This document shows positions 23,547 to 32,137 of a stretch of 64,000 nucleotides of DNA, in pieces. This DNA is from Streptomyces finlayi (GTDB lineage Bacteria > Actinomycetota > Actinomycetes > Streptomycetales > Streptomycetaceae), in assembly GCF_014216315.1 (NCBI RefSeq), contig NZ_CP045702.1, forward strand, positions 3,038,001 to 3,102,000, written 5' to 3'. Position numbers and translations under genes: made by a program. Position 1 is the first letter of the stretch, and each line of letters starts with the position of its first letter. The notes under the pieces are model-generated. The model was not told the DNA's origin and made no database searches. It saw only the letters and a list, made by a program, of their open reading frames with translations.

Positions 23547-23553
23547 AGGCCCG

Positions 23554-26500
23554 TCAGACCTCTTCGACGCTGCTCGGCTCACGCCGGGACAGGTCGATAC
23601 CGAGCTCTTCCGCAGCGCGGAAGACGTCCTCGTCCGTGTCGCGCATCTCGATGGACATGCCGTCCGAGGACAGCACCTCCACGTTGAGGCAGAGCGACTG
23701 CATTTCCTTGATGAGCACCTTGAAGGACTCGGGAATGCCGGGCTCGGGGATGTTCTCGCCCTTGACGATGGCCTCGTAGACCTTCACGCGGCCGGTCACG
23801 TCGTCGGACTTGATGGTCAGCAGTTCCTGGAGGGCGTAGGCGGCGCCATAAGCCTCAAGCGCCCACACCTCCATCTCACCGAAGCGCTGGCCACCGAACT
23901 GAGCCTTACCACCCAGCGGCTGCTGGGTGATCATGGAGTACGGACCCGTCGAACGAGCGTGGAGCTTGTCGTCGACGAGGTGGTGGAGCTTCAGGATGTA
24001 CATGTAACCGACCGAGACCGGTTCCGGGAACGGCTCGCCGGAGCGGCCGTCGAACAGGTTGGCCTTGCCCGAGGGCTGGACCAGCCGGTCTCCGTCGCGG
24101 TTCGGGATCGTGGCCTTGAAGAGGCCGGTGATCTCGTCCTCACGGGCACCGTCGAAGACCGGGGTCGCGACGTTGGTGCCCGGGGCGACCTTGTCGGCGC
24201 CGATGGTCTGCAGGCGCTGGGCCCACTCGTCACCGAGGCCGGAGACGTCCCAGCCGCGGCTGGCGAGCCAGCCGAGGTGGATCTCCAGGACCTGTCCCGG
24301 GTTCATTCGGGACGGGACACCCAGGGGGTTGAGGATGATGTCGACCGGGGTGCCGTCCTCCAGGAACGGCATGTCCTCGATCGGCAGGATCTTCGAGATG
24401 ACGCCCTTGTTGCCGTGACGGCCGGCGAGCTTGTCACCATCGGTGATCTTGCGCTTCTGCGCGACGTAGACGCGGACCAGCTGGTTCACGCCCGGCGGCA
24501 GCTCGTCGCCCTCTTCGCGGTCGAAGACCCGGACACCGATGATCTTGCCGATCTCACCGTGCGGGACCTTCAGCGAGGTGTCGCGCACCTCGCGCGCCTT
24601 CTCACCGAAGATCGCACGGAGCAGACGCTCCTCCGGCGTCAGCTCGGTCTCGCCCTTGGGCGTGACCTTGCCGACGAGGATGTCTCCGGCCGTGACCTCG
24701 GCACCGATACGGATGATGCCGCGCTCGTCGAGGTCCGCGAGGACCTCTTCGGAGACGTTCGGGATGTCCCGGGTGATCTCCTCCGGGCCGAGCTTGGTGT
24801 CACGGGCGTCGACCTCGTGCTCCTCGATGTGAATCGAGGAGAGGACGTCGTCCTGTACGAGGCGCTGCGAAAGAATGATCGCGTCCTCGTAGTTGTGACC
24901 CTCCCACGGCATGAACGCCACGAGCAGGTTCTTGCCGAGGGCCATCTCACCGTTCTCGGTGGCCGGTCCGTCGGCGAGTACCTGTTCGGCGACGACCCGG
25001 TCGCCCTCGGAGACGACAACCTTCTGGTTGACCGAGGTGCCCTGGTTGGAGCGCATGAACTTGGCGATGCGGTACGTGGTGTACGTGCCGTCGTCGTTCG
25101 TGACGGTGATGTAGTCCGCGGAGACCTCCTGGACCACACCGTCCTTCTCCGCCTTGAGCACGTCACCGGCGTCGGTGGCGCAGCGGTACTCCATGCCCGT
25201 GCCGACGAGCGGCGCCTCGGACTTGATGAGCGGCACCGCCTGACGCATCATGTTCGCGCCCATGAGGGCACGGTTGGCGTCGTCGTGCTCCAGGAAGGGG
25301 ATCATCGCGGTGGCGACGGACACCATCTGGCGCGGCGAGACGTCCATGTAGTCGACGTCCGTGCCAGGCACGTAGTCGACCTCTCCGCCACGACGGCGGA
25401 CCAGGACGCGCGGCTCGGTGAAGCGCAGCTCCTCGGAGAGGAGCGCGTTCGCCTGGGCGATGACGTAACGGTCTTCTTCGTCGGCCGTGATGTAGTCGAC
25501 GTCGTCCGTGACCTGACCGTCGACGACCTTGCGGTACGGCGTCTCGATGAAACCGAACGCGTTGACGCGTCCGTACGAGGCGAGCGAACCGATCAGACCG
25601 ATGTTCGGGCCTTCAGGGGTCTCGATCGGGCACATGCGTCCGTAGTGGGACGGGTGCACGTCACGGACCTCGAAGCCGGCCCGCTCACGGGACAGGCCAC
25701 CCGGGCCAAGAGCCGACAGGCGGCGCTTGTGGGTGAGACCCGACAGCGGGTTGTTCTGGTCCATGAACTGCGACAGCTGGCTGGTGCCGAAGAACTCCTT
25801 GATGGAGGCGACGACCGGCCGGATGTTGATCAGGGTCTGCGGCGTGATGGCCTCGACGTCCTGGGTCGTCATCCGCTCACGCACGACGCGCTCCATACGA
25901 GCCAGACCCGTACGGACCTGGTTCTGGATGAGCTCGCCGACGTTACGCAGACGACGGTTGCCGAAGTGGTCGATGTCGTCGGTCTCGACGACGATCTCCC
26001 GGCCCGACTCCCCGACCGTCTCGGTCTCGCCCGCGTGCAGCTTGACCAGGTACTTGATCGTCGCGATGACGTCGTCACTGGTGAGCACGCCGGCGTTCAG
26101 CGGCTCGTCGGCGCCGAGCTTCTTGTTCACCTTGTAGCGGCCGACCTTCGCGAGGTCGTAGCGCTTCGGGTTGAAGTAGAGGTTCTCGAGCAGCGTCTGA
26201 GCAGCCTCGCGGGTGGGCGGCTCGCCCGGGCGCAGCTTGCGGTAGATGTCGAGAAGCGCGTCGTCCTGGCCCTGGGTGTGGTCCTTCTCCAGGGTGGCGC
26301 GCATGGACTCGTACTCGCCGAACTCCTCGAGGATCTGCTCGGTGGTCCAGCCGAGAGCCTTCAGGAGAACGGTGACGGACTGCTTGCGCTTGCGGTCGAT
26401 GCGGACACCGACCATGTCGCGCTTGTCGATCTCCATCTCCAGCCAGGCACCCCGGGAAGGGATGATCTTGGAGGAGAAGATGTCCTTGTCGGACGTCTTG

Positions 26501-27039
26501 TCGATGGAGGAGTCGAAGTAGACACCCGGCGAGCGGACCAGCTGCGACACGACGACACGCTCGGTGCCGTTGATGACGAAGGTGCCCTTGTTGGTCATGA
26601 GCGGGAAGTCGCCCATGAAGACCGTCTGGGACTTGATCTCGCCGGTCTCGTTGTTGGTGAACTCAGCGGTGACGAAGAGCGGCGCGGCGAACGTGAAGTC
26701 GCGCTCCTTGCACTCTTCGATGGAGTTCTTCGGGGGCTCGAAGCGGTGGTCGCGGAACGTAAGCGACATCGACCCGGAGAAGTCCTCGATCGGTGAAATC
26801 TCCTCGAAGATTTCCTCCAGGCCGGACTTGGTGGGGACGTCTTGTCCACTGTCCAGAGCAGCCTCGACGCGAGCCTTCCAGGCGGCATTACCGAGGAGCC
26901 AGTCAAAGCTCTCGGTCTGCAGCGCGAGGAGGTTCGGAACCTCGAGGGGCTCCTTGATCTTTGCAAAAGAGATGCGCAGCGGGGCGGTGCTGGCGCCGTG
27001 GTTCGTATTCGCGGTCGAGGCGTTGCGCGAGGCGGCCAA
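23554..27039 (-). CDS. rpoB: DNA-directed RNA polymerase subunit beta
   Basis: Beta subunit, 1161 residues. I place the start at the TTG that gives MAASRNASTANTNHG (with a GGAAGGA site 7 nt upstream), matching the usual Streptomyces length; a GTG or ATG-like codon further out would add 10 residues. The rifampicin region GTSQLSQFMDQNNPLSGLTH and KRRLSALGPGG (about residues 415-450) is wild type. The C-terminal clamp segment GKAQFGGQRFGEMEVWALEA is present. It has its own promoter. Confidence 0.97.
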   Translation of the reverse strand: MAASRNASTANTNHGASTAPLRISFAKIKEPLEVPNLLALQTESFDWLLGNAAWKARVEAALDSGQDVPTKSGLEEIFEEISPIEDFSGSMSLTFRDHRFEPPKNSIEECKERDFTFAAPLFVTAEFTNNETGEIKSQTVFMGDFPLMTNKGTFVINGTERVVVSQLVRSPGVYFDSSIDKTSDKDIFSSKIIPSRGAWLEMEIDKRDMVGVRIDRKRKQSVTVLLKALGWTTEQILEEFGEYESMRATLEKDHTQGQDDALLDIYRKLRPGEPPTREAAQTLLENLYFNPKRYDLAKVGRYKVNKKLGADEPLNAGVLTSDDVIATIKYLVKLHAGETETVGESGREIVVETDDIDHFGNRRLRNVGELIQNQVRTGLARMERVVRERMTTQDVEAITPQTLINIRPVVASIKEFFGTSQLSQFMDQNNPLSGLTHKRRLSALGPGGLSRERAGFEVRDVHPSHYGRMCPIETPEGPNIGLIGSLASYGRVNAFGFIETPYRKVVDGQVTDDVDYITADEEDRYVIAQANALLSEELRFTEPRVLVRRRGGEVDYVPGTDVDYMDVSPRQMVSVATAMIPFLEHDDANRALMGANMMRQAVPLIKSEAPLVGTGMEYRCATDAGDVLKAEKDGVVQEVSADYITVTNDDGTYTTYRIAKFMRSNQGTSVNQKVVVSEGDRVVAEQVLADGPATENGEMALGKNLLVAFMPWEGHNYEDAIILSQRLVQDDVLSSIHIEEHEVDARDTKLGPEEITRDIPNVSEEVLADLDERGIIRIGAEVTAGDILVGKVTPKGETELTPEERLLRAIFGEKAREVRDTSLKVPHGEIGKIIGVRVFDREEGDELPPGVNQLVRVYVAQKRKITDGDKLAGRHGNKGVISKILPIEDMPFLEDGTPVDIILNPLGVPSRMNPGQVLEIHLGWLASRGWDVSGLGDEWAQRLQTIGADKVAPGTNVATPVFDGAREDEITGLFKATIPNRDGDRLVQPSGKANLFDGRSGEPFPEPVSVGYMYILKLHHLVDDKLHARSTGPYSMITQQPLGGKAQFGGQRFGEMEVWALEAYGAAYALQELLTIKSDDVTGRVKVYEAIVKGENIPEPGIPESFKVLIKEMQSLCLNVEVLSSDGMSIEMRDTDEDVFRAAEELGIDLSRREPSSVEEV

Positions 27040-27219
27040 GAGGGGGTCCTTCCGAGGGCTCGGACTCACTACGCGCGTACCGGTCCCAAGTGGACACGTA
27101 AACAGGCCGTTCCCGAATCAGCCATGAATGGCCAGGTCAGAGATGGACGGTCGTCGGTGCTCAGATGGGTATGCCCCTGGTGACGGGCAGGAGGCAGCTA
27201 ACAGGCAGCGCAAAGGGTC

Positions 27220-27248
27220 AGTGTAGCCAAGTGCCACACTGATGTCCA
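27220..27248 (-). promoter_or_regulatory. Promoter of rpoBC
   Basis: On the minus strand TGGACA (27243-27248) and TACACT (27220-27225) are 17 nt apart. The transcript would have a leader of about 170 nt ahead of rpoB. This makes rpoBC able to be expressed apart from rplJL. Confidence 0.7.
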
Positions 27249-27273
27249 GTCGGGGTTCTCAGAGACCCACGTT

Positions 27274-27296
27274 GCTCTCAACAGCTGTTCTCAACA
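27274..27296. repeat. Direct repeat upstream of the rpoB promoter
   Basis: The units gctctcaaca (27274-27283) and gttctcaaca (27287-27296) are 13 bp apart and differ at one base. They lie 26-48 bp upstream of the -35 box and include a palindrome aacagctgtt at 27280-27289. They could be a regulator site. The rest of the 27040-27656 interval holds no credible gene. Confidence 0.45.
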
Positions 27297-27560
27297 CCTA
27301 TGCCTAGCCCTCGCGCGGGGTGCGCACTGCATTACTGCCCTCTTCACGCTCGATCCATGCCTCGGATACGGATCGATGTGACGACGCGTCCTGAGAATTG
27401 CGCGCCGCGTGCGGTTCGTCAAGGCCCCTCAGCCGGAACGAGGTCCCGGCGTCATCCTCAGACCGCCCAAGAACGCCTGCTGGCGGCCCCTGAGAGGCGC
27501 ACGGCGAAGATCACGATACTCGTCACCGGCAGAAGAGCAACACAGGCGCCACGGGTACGC

Positions 27561-27596
27561 CAAAGGGCGACCACCCGAACGGGTGATCGCCCTTTG
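27561..27596 (-). terminator. Terminator of rplJL
   Basis: A 16-bp stem with one mismatch (caaagggcgaccaccc against gggtgatcgccctttg, 4-nt loop), about 60 nt after the rplL stop codon. It separates rplJL from the rpoB promoter region. Confidence 0.75.
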
Positions 27597-27656
27597 CGAT
27601 GTGACATCCCCGCCTTGCGGCAGAGACGGTCCTGAGGAGTCAGATGACTCGCAGGG

Positions 27657-28040
27657 TCACTTGACCTCGACGGAGGCGCCGGCGGCCTTGAGGGACTCGG
27701 CAGCCTTCTCGGCGGCCTCCTTGGCGACCTTCTCGAGGACGGGCTTCGGGGCGCCGTCCACGAGGTCCTTGGCCTCCTTGAGGCCCAGCGAGGTCAGCTC
27801 ACGCACGACCTTGATGACCTGGATCTTCTTCTCGCCGGCACCGGTGAGGATGACGTCGAACTCGTCCTGCTCGGCCTCGGCCTCAGCGGCGGGGCCGCCC
27901 TGGGCGGGACCGGCAACGGCGACGGCCGCGGCGGCGGTGACGTCGAACTTCTCCTCGAACGCCTTAACGAACTCGGAGAGCTCGATGAGGGTGAGCTCCT
28001 CGAACTGGGCGAGCAGGTCTTCCTGGCTGAGCTTCGCCAT
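27657..28040 (-). CDS. rplL: 50S ribosomal protein L7/L12
   Basis: Stalk protein that recruits translational GTPases, 127 residues. The start ATG gives MAKLSQEDLLAQFEELTLIE with GGAAGGA upstream. An Ala/Gly-rich hinge (about residues 38-55) links the dimerisation domain to the C-terminal domain EFDVILTGAGEKKIQVIKVV and LGLKEAKDLVDGAPKPVLEK. It is 84 nt after rplJ. Confidence 0.97.
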   Translation of the reverse strand: MAKLSQEDLLAQFEELTLIELSEFVKAFEEKFDVTAAAAVAVAGPAQGGPAAEAEAEQDEFDVILTGAGEKKIQVIKVVRELTSLGLKEAKDLVDGAPKPVLEKVAKEAAEKAAESLKAAGASVEVK

Positions 28041-28124
28041 GATGGCGGGTCCTTCCACTAATTCGGCAGGTGCCGGAGGTATGTGACGGCGGGCGTACGT
28101 GGTGCCCGCTGGACTGCCGAGTGG

Positions 28125-28682
28125 TTACTCGGAAGCCTCGGCGGGAGCCGGCGTACCGGCACCGCCCTGCTCTTCGAGCTTGACGCGAAGCGCTTCCGCG
28201 GTGCGGACGAACTTCGACGGCAGAGCCTGGAAGAGCTGCGCAGCCTGAGTCTGCTTGCCCTTCATGGCGCCGGCCAGCTTGGCGAGCAGAACCTCGCGGG
28301 ACTCGAGGTCCGCGAGCTTCTTGATCTCATCGGCGGACAGCGCCTTGCCGTCAAGGACACCGCCCTTGATGACGAGGTTGGGGTTCTCCTTGGCGAAGTC
28401 ACGAAGACCCTTCGCCGACTCCACCGGGTCACCGGTGATGAAGGCAACCGCCGTCGGACCCGAGAACAGGTCGTCCAGCGTGTCGATCCCGGCCTCGTTG
28501 GCCGCAATCTTGGTCAGCGTGTTCTTCACCACGGCGTACTGGGCGTTCTCACCGAGCGAACGGCGCAGCGTCTTGAGCTGCGCCACGGTGAGACCCCGGT
28601 ACTCGGTCAGCACAGCGGCGTTCGAGCTGCGGAACTGGTCCGTCAGCTCGGCTACCGCGGCAGCCTTGTCGGGCCTTGCCAT
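28125..28682 (-). CDS. rplJ: 50S ribosomal protein L10
   Basis: Stalk base protein that anchors L7/L12 dimers, 185 residues. The ATG giving MARPDKAAAVAELTDQFRSS follows GGAAGGAGG. The core has VLTEYRGLTVAQLKTLRRSL and NTLTKIAANE. The C-terminal helix is followed by an Ala/Pro-rich tail. L10 with L12 is the usual repressor acting on the leader upstream. Confidence 0.97.
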   Translation of the reverse strand: MARPDKAAAVAELTDQFRSSNAAVLTEYRGLTVAQLKTLRRSLGENAQYAVVKNTLTKIAANEAGIDTLDDLFSGPTAVAFITGDPVESAKGLRDFAKENPNLVIKGGVLDGKALSADEIKKLADLESREVLLAKLAGAMKGKQTQAAQLFQALPSKFVRTAEALRVKLEEQGGAGTPAPAEASE

Positions 28683-28731
28683 GAGCGTCGGCCTCCTTCC
28701 GGGTGATGAGGACCGCTCAGAAGGAACCGGG

Positions 28732-28765
28732 AAAAACAAAACGCCCCGGCACAGGTGCCAGGGCG
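28732..28765 (-). terminator. Transcription attenuator in the rplJ leader
   Basis: On the minus strand the hairpin CGCCCTGGCA-CCTG-TGCCGGGGCG is followed at once by TTTTGTTTTT. A full intrinsic terminator placed 50 nt ahead of the rplJ start codon fits premature termination as the control mechanism for rplJL. Confidence 0.75.
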
Positions 28766-28890
28766 TAGCTCAACCGCACGAAGTCCGGGAGCTTTCCACA
28801 GTCACCTGCGCAGGTCGTCCGTTCTTCACGGATCCTTCGGTCACCGGTCCCTCTTACGAGAGCCCAGCAACGACCAGCGGTCTTTGGCTT
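28766..28890 (-). ncRNA. L10-type leader RNA
   Basis: The minus-strand transcript carries GCCAAAGACCGCTGGTCG (about 28871-28888) and, further on, GACCTGCGCAGGTGA, the conserved features of ribosomal L10 leaders that bind the L10(L12)4 complex. It sits between a likely promoter and the attenuator. The match is from recall of the motif, not from a covariance search. Confidence 0.65.
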
Positions 28891-28897
28891 CTTGAGG

Positions 28898-28927
28898 AGA
28901 CTACGCGACCCGGGGCACGCGGAGCAA
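28898..28927 (-). promoter_or_regulatory. Possible promoter of rplJL
   Basis: On the minus strand TTGCTC (28922-28927) and TAGTCT (28898-28903) are 18 nt apart, just upstream of the L10 leader. The boxes are weaker than those of rpsL and rpoB. Confidence 0.4.
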
Positions 28928-29014
28928 ATCCGTGCCGTTCCGAGCAGTGCGGGAGGTTTGGAACGCGGTCGTCCGGGCTCTCCGGCGCCGGAAACGCCCC
29001 CGCGGGAACGGGGA

Positions 29015-29046
29015 CGGGCCCCGTACCTCGGAAGGTACGGGGCCCG
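29015..29046 (-). terminator. Terminator of rplKA
   Basis: Perfect 14-bp stem cgggccccgtacct with its complement and a 4-nt loop, about 40 nt after the rplA stop codon. No U-tract. Confidence 0.8.
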
Positions 29047-29086
29047 TCGGAATGCCGTGACGCGGCTACCGGGTGAGCACGGGGGC

Positions 29087-29809
29087 TCAGACGGAGGCCG
29101 GGTCCTCCTCGACGAGGAGGTTGCGCACGCGGTTGGAGTCCAGCGGGATGCCGGGGCCCATCGTCGTGCTCATGACCGCCTTCTTGATGAAGCGGCCCTT
29201 CGCTGCGGACGGCTTCAGACGGAGGATCTCCTCCAGCGCCGCGGCGTAGTTCTCGACCAGCTTCGTCTCGTCGAAGGAAACCTTGCCGATGATGAAGTGC
29301 AGGTTCGAGTGCTTGTCGACGCGGAACTCGATCTTGCCGCCCTTGATGTCGTTGACAGCCTTGACGACATCGGGGGTGACGGTGCCGGTCTTCGGGTTCG
29401 GCATCAGACCACGCGGACCGAGCACGCGGCCCAGGCGGCCGACCTTGCCCATGAGGTCCGGAGTGGCGACGACGGCGTCGAAGTCCAGACGGCCCTTCGC
29501 CACCTCGTCGATGAGCTCGTCGGAGCCGACGATGTCGGCGCCCGCGGCTTCCGCGGCCGCAGCACGGTCACCGGTCGCGAAGACCAGGACCCGGGCGGTC
29601 TTGCCGGTGCCGTGCGGGAGGTTCACGGTGCCACGGACCATCTGGTCGGCCTTGCGAGGGTCAACACCCAGGCAGAACGCGACCTCGACGGTGCCGTCGA
29701 ACTTGGTGGCGGCGGTGTCCTTGGCGATACGGACGGCCTCGAGCGGGGCGTAGAAACGCTCCCGGTCGATCTTTGCGTCCGCAGCGCGGAGGTTCTTGCT
29801 GCGCTTCAC
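29087..29809 (-). CDS. rplA: 50S ribosomal protein L1
   Basis: L1 stalk protein that escorts deacylated tRNA from the E site, 240 residues. It starts MKRSKNLRAADAKIDRERFY and has the signature GRLGRVLGPRGLMPNPKTGT. In many bacteria L1 represses its own operon. It is 81 nt downstream of rplK. Confidence 0.97.
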   Translation of the reverse strand: MKRSKNLRAADAKIDRERFYAPLEAVRIAKDTAATKFDGTVEVAFCLGVDPRKADQMVRGTVNLPHGTGKTARVLVFATGDRAAAAEAAGADIVGSDELIDEVAKGRLDFDAVVATPDLMGKVGRLGRVLGPRGLMPNPKTGTVTPDVVKAVNDIKGGKIEFRVDKHSNLHFIIGKVSFDETKLVENYAAALEEILRLKPSAAKGRFIKKAVMSTTMGPGIPLDSNRVRNLLVEEDPASV

Positions 29810-29890
29810 TTCTACTCCTGTGGTTTCAGAGTGTGGAGTCGTGGTGCGGACCAGCGCTTGGTCCTACCACTGAGGGCTTGAAGGGCTGGA

Positions 29891-30325
29891 TCAGCCTTCG
29901 ACCGTGATGCCCATGGAACGGGCGGTGCCAGCGATGATCTTCGACGCGGCGTCGAGGTCGTTGGCGTTCAGGTCGGGGAGCTTCGTCGTGGCGATCTCGC
30001 GGACCTGGGCAGCCGTCAGCTTGGCGACCTTGGTCTTGTGCGGCTCGCCGGAGCCCTTGTCCACACCCGCGGCCTTGAGGATCAGCTTGGCGGCCGGCGG
30101 AGTCTTCGTGATGAAGGTGAAGGAGCGGTCGTCGTAGACCGTGATCTCCACCGGCACGACCATGCCACGCTGCGACTCGGTCGCGGCGTTGTAGGCCTTG
30201 CAGAACTCCATGATGTTGACGCCGTGCTGGCCCAGCGCGGGACCGACCGGCGGCGCCGGGTTGGCCGCACCGGCGTTGATCTGGAGCTTGATAAGCCCCG
30301 TGATCTTCTTCTTCTTGGGAGGCAT
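29891..30325 (-). CDS. rplK: 50S ribosomal protein L11
   Basis: GTPase-centre protein L11, the thiopeptide site and RelA activator, 144 residues. It starts [20 protein letters not shown] and has [20 protein letters not shown] and the C-terminal [21 protein letters not shown] terminator separates it from nusG, so rplKA must have its own promoter in the 30326-30420 interval. Confidence 0.97.
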
Positions 30326-30420
30326 TGCTCTCTCCGGGTCCTAGTGAGAGTTTTTCGCCGACATCCAGTTATCCGGATGCAGGCATACCGCGCAACGATA
30401 ACGGGTATAGCCGCGCGACC

Positions 30421-30467
30421 AAAAACGAGCAGGTCAGACGGCTGCGAAAGCCGGTCTGACCTGCTCG
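30421..30467 (-). terminator. Intrinsic terminator of secE-nusG
   Basis: On the minus strand a 13-bp stem (CGAGCAGGTCAGA with its complement, and an inner stem) is followed by TTTTT. It lies about 33 nt after the nusG stop codon. It is one of the few terminators here with a clear U-tract. Confidence 0.85.
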
Positions 30468-30499
30468 GTAGGCATGTGACCAGAAAGCTGCGGAAGCCG

Positions 30500-31381
30500 C
30501 TAGTTCTTCTGGATCTGGTCGAAGCTGAGCTCGACCGGGGTCTCGCGACCGAAGATCTCGACGAGGCCCTTGACCTTCTTCGAGTCGGCGTTGATCTCGT
30601 TGATCGTCGCCTGGAGCGTCGCGAACGGGCCGTCGGTGACGGTGACCGAGTCACCCACCTCGAAGTCCAGCACCTGGACCTCGACCTTGCGGGACGGAGC
30701 GGGCTTGCCCTCGGCCTCGGCCGCCTCGCGGGCCGCCTTCTCCTCGGCCTCGGGGGCGAGCATCTTGACGATCTCGTCGAGGGTCAGCGGGTACGGGTCG
30801 TAGGCGTTGCCCACGAAGCCGGTGACGCCGGGGGTGTTGCGGACAACGCCCCAGGACTCGTTCGTCAGGTCCATGCGCACCAGGACGTAACCCGGGAGCT
30901 TGTTCTGACGGACGTTCTTCCGCTCACCGTTCTTGATCTGAACGATCTCTTCCTCGGGGACTTCCGCCTGGTAGACGAACTCCTCGACGTTGAGGGAGAC
31001 GGCGCGCTGTTCGAGGTTGGCCTTCACGCGCTTCTCGTAACCGGCGTACGTGTGGATGACGTACCACTCGCCGGGGAGAGTGCGGAGCTCCTCACGGAGG
31101 GCGGTGACGGGGTCGACGGGGGCGGCCGGCTCGGCCTCTTCCTCGTCGGCACTCTCGTCGTCGGCGAGCTCCTCGTCGGACGCCTCGTCCGCGGACTCAT
31201 CAGCGTCGGACTCGACGTGCACGGCGTCCTCCTCGGAGGACTCACCCGCGGCTTCGTCGGCAGCTTCGGCCTGGTCGGGCTCCACGGAATCCGCCGCCTC
31301 AACGATGTCGAGCTCGTCCTCGGCGGACTCGACGGCGTCCACCGTAGGCTCGGCGGCGTCGTTCAGGTTCGGGTCAGACAC
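30500..31381 (-). CDS. nusG: Transcription termination/antitermination factor NusG
   Basis: Factor linking RNA polymerase to Rho or to ribosomal S10, 293 residues from a GTG. The first 115 or so residues are a strongly acidic Glu/Asp/Ala extension typical of streptomycetes. The NGN domain follows (GEWYVIHTYAGYEKRVKANL, GYVLVRMDLTNESWGVVRNT), and then the C-terminal KOW domain (FEVGDSVTVTDGPFATLQAT). It is 73 nt downstream of secE. Confidence 0.96.
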   Translation of the reverse strand: MSDPNLNDAAEPTVDAVESAEDELDIVEAADSVEPDQAEAADEAAGESSEEDAVHVESDADESADEASDEELADDESADEEEAEPAAPVDPVTALREELRTLPGEWYVIHTYAGYEKRVKANLEQRAVSLNVEEFVYQAEVPEEEIVQIKNGERKNVRQNKLPGYVLVRMDLTNESWGVVRNTPGVTGFVGNAYDPYPLTLDEIVKMLAPEAEEKAAREAAEAEGKPAPSRKVEVQVLDFEVGDSVTVTDGPFATLQATINEINADSKKVKGLVEIFGRETPVELSFDQIQKN

Positions 31382-31454
31382 GATGGCTGCTTCTTCCTGG
31401 ATACAAATGGGTGGAACGTGCGAAAGGGGCGCCGGTGAGGCGCCCTCCGCGGGA

Positions 31455-31742
31455 TCAGCCGAAGACGTACTTGACGACCCGCGCGAATCCGAAGTCAATC
31501 ACGGTAACGAGACCGATCATGACGACCACGAACACGATCACCACGGATGTGTACGTCGTGAGCTGGTTGCGAGTCGGCCAGACGACCTTGCGCAACTCGG
31601 CGACGATCTGGCGGTAGAACAGCGCGAGACGGCCCAGAGGGCCCTTCTTGCCGCGCTTACCGCCCTTCCGAGTCTTCTTCTTCGACTCAGGGGCTTCATC
31701 CTCGGCATCAGGCATGTCGATGGAGCCCACGGCGTCCGTCAC
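31455..31742 (-). CDS. secE: Preprotein translocase subunit SecE
   Basis: Essential SecYEG clamp subunit, 95 residues from a GTG with an AGGTGA site. A charged N-terminal part (KKKTRKGGKRGKKG) precedes the conserved amphipathic helix FYRQIVAELRKVVWPTRNQL, and then one transmembrane helix (SVVIVFVVVMIGLVTVIDFG). It lies between tRNA-Trp and nusG, the standard actinobacterial arrangement. Confidence 0.95.
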   Translation of the reverse strand: MTDAVGSIDMPDAEDEAPESKKKTRKGGKRGKKGPLGRLALFYRQIVAELRKVVWPTRNQLTTYTSVVIVFVVVMIGLVTVIDFGFARVVKYVFG

Positions 31743-31848
31743 GCTACTCACCTGATTCCGGGTCGTGGCCGTGCCGCGCCCGGGGGAGCCGCACGACTGT
31801 GCAATGAAGTACGTACATGCGCACACATCCTGGCGAAGACGTGTGAAG

Positions 31849-31921
31849 CAGGGCCGGAGGGACTTGAACCCCCAACCGCTGGTTTTGGAGACCAGTGCTC
31901 TACCAATTGAGCTACGACCCT
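31849..31921 (-). tRNA. trpT: tRNA-Trp (CCA)
   Basis: A 73-nt cloverleaf. The acceptor AGGGTCG pairs with CGGCCCT. The anticodon arm CTGGTCTCCAAAACCAG gives CCA. The T arm contains GGTTCAAGTCC. The 3' CCA is not encoded. It lies just upstream of secE. Confidence 0.97.
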
Positions 31922-32137
31922 TTGTGGTTTCCACCAACCTACCGCATTGCCTCCCGGATGGACCGGGCGCGAGAACGGTGTGACCGGTGAAGGCCAACGA
32001 CAGGTGAGTGTACGTGCTCAGGGCCGCCGCGTCGAACAGATAGGAACCGACCGTTCCTGTCCGCATGCTGTCCGAGTGCTGTCCGGTCCCTGAAACCCGT
32101 GTGCCGACGCCTTTTCCGGTCTGGGAGCATGGGCGCC

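Noticed and set aside
23959..26796. A 945-codon plus-strand frame opposite rpoB
   Set aside because: Antisense shadow caused by codon bias; no family resemblance.
27300..27635. A 111-codon plus-strand frame in the rplL-rpoB gap
   Set aside because: Basic, low-information protein with no motif, overlapping the rplJL terminator and the rpoB upstream region.
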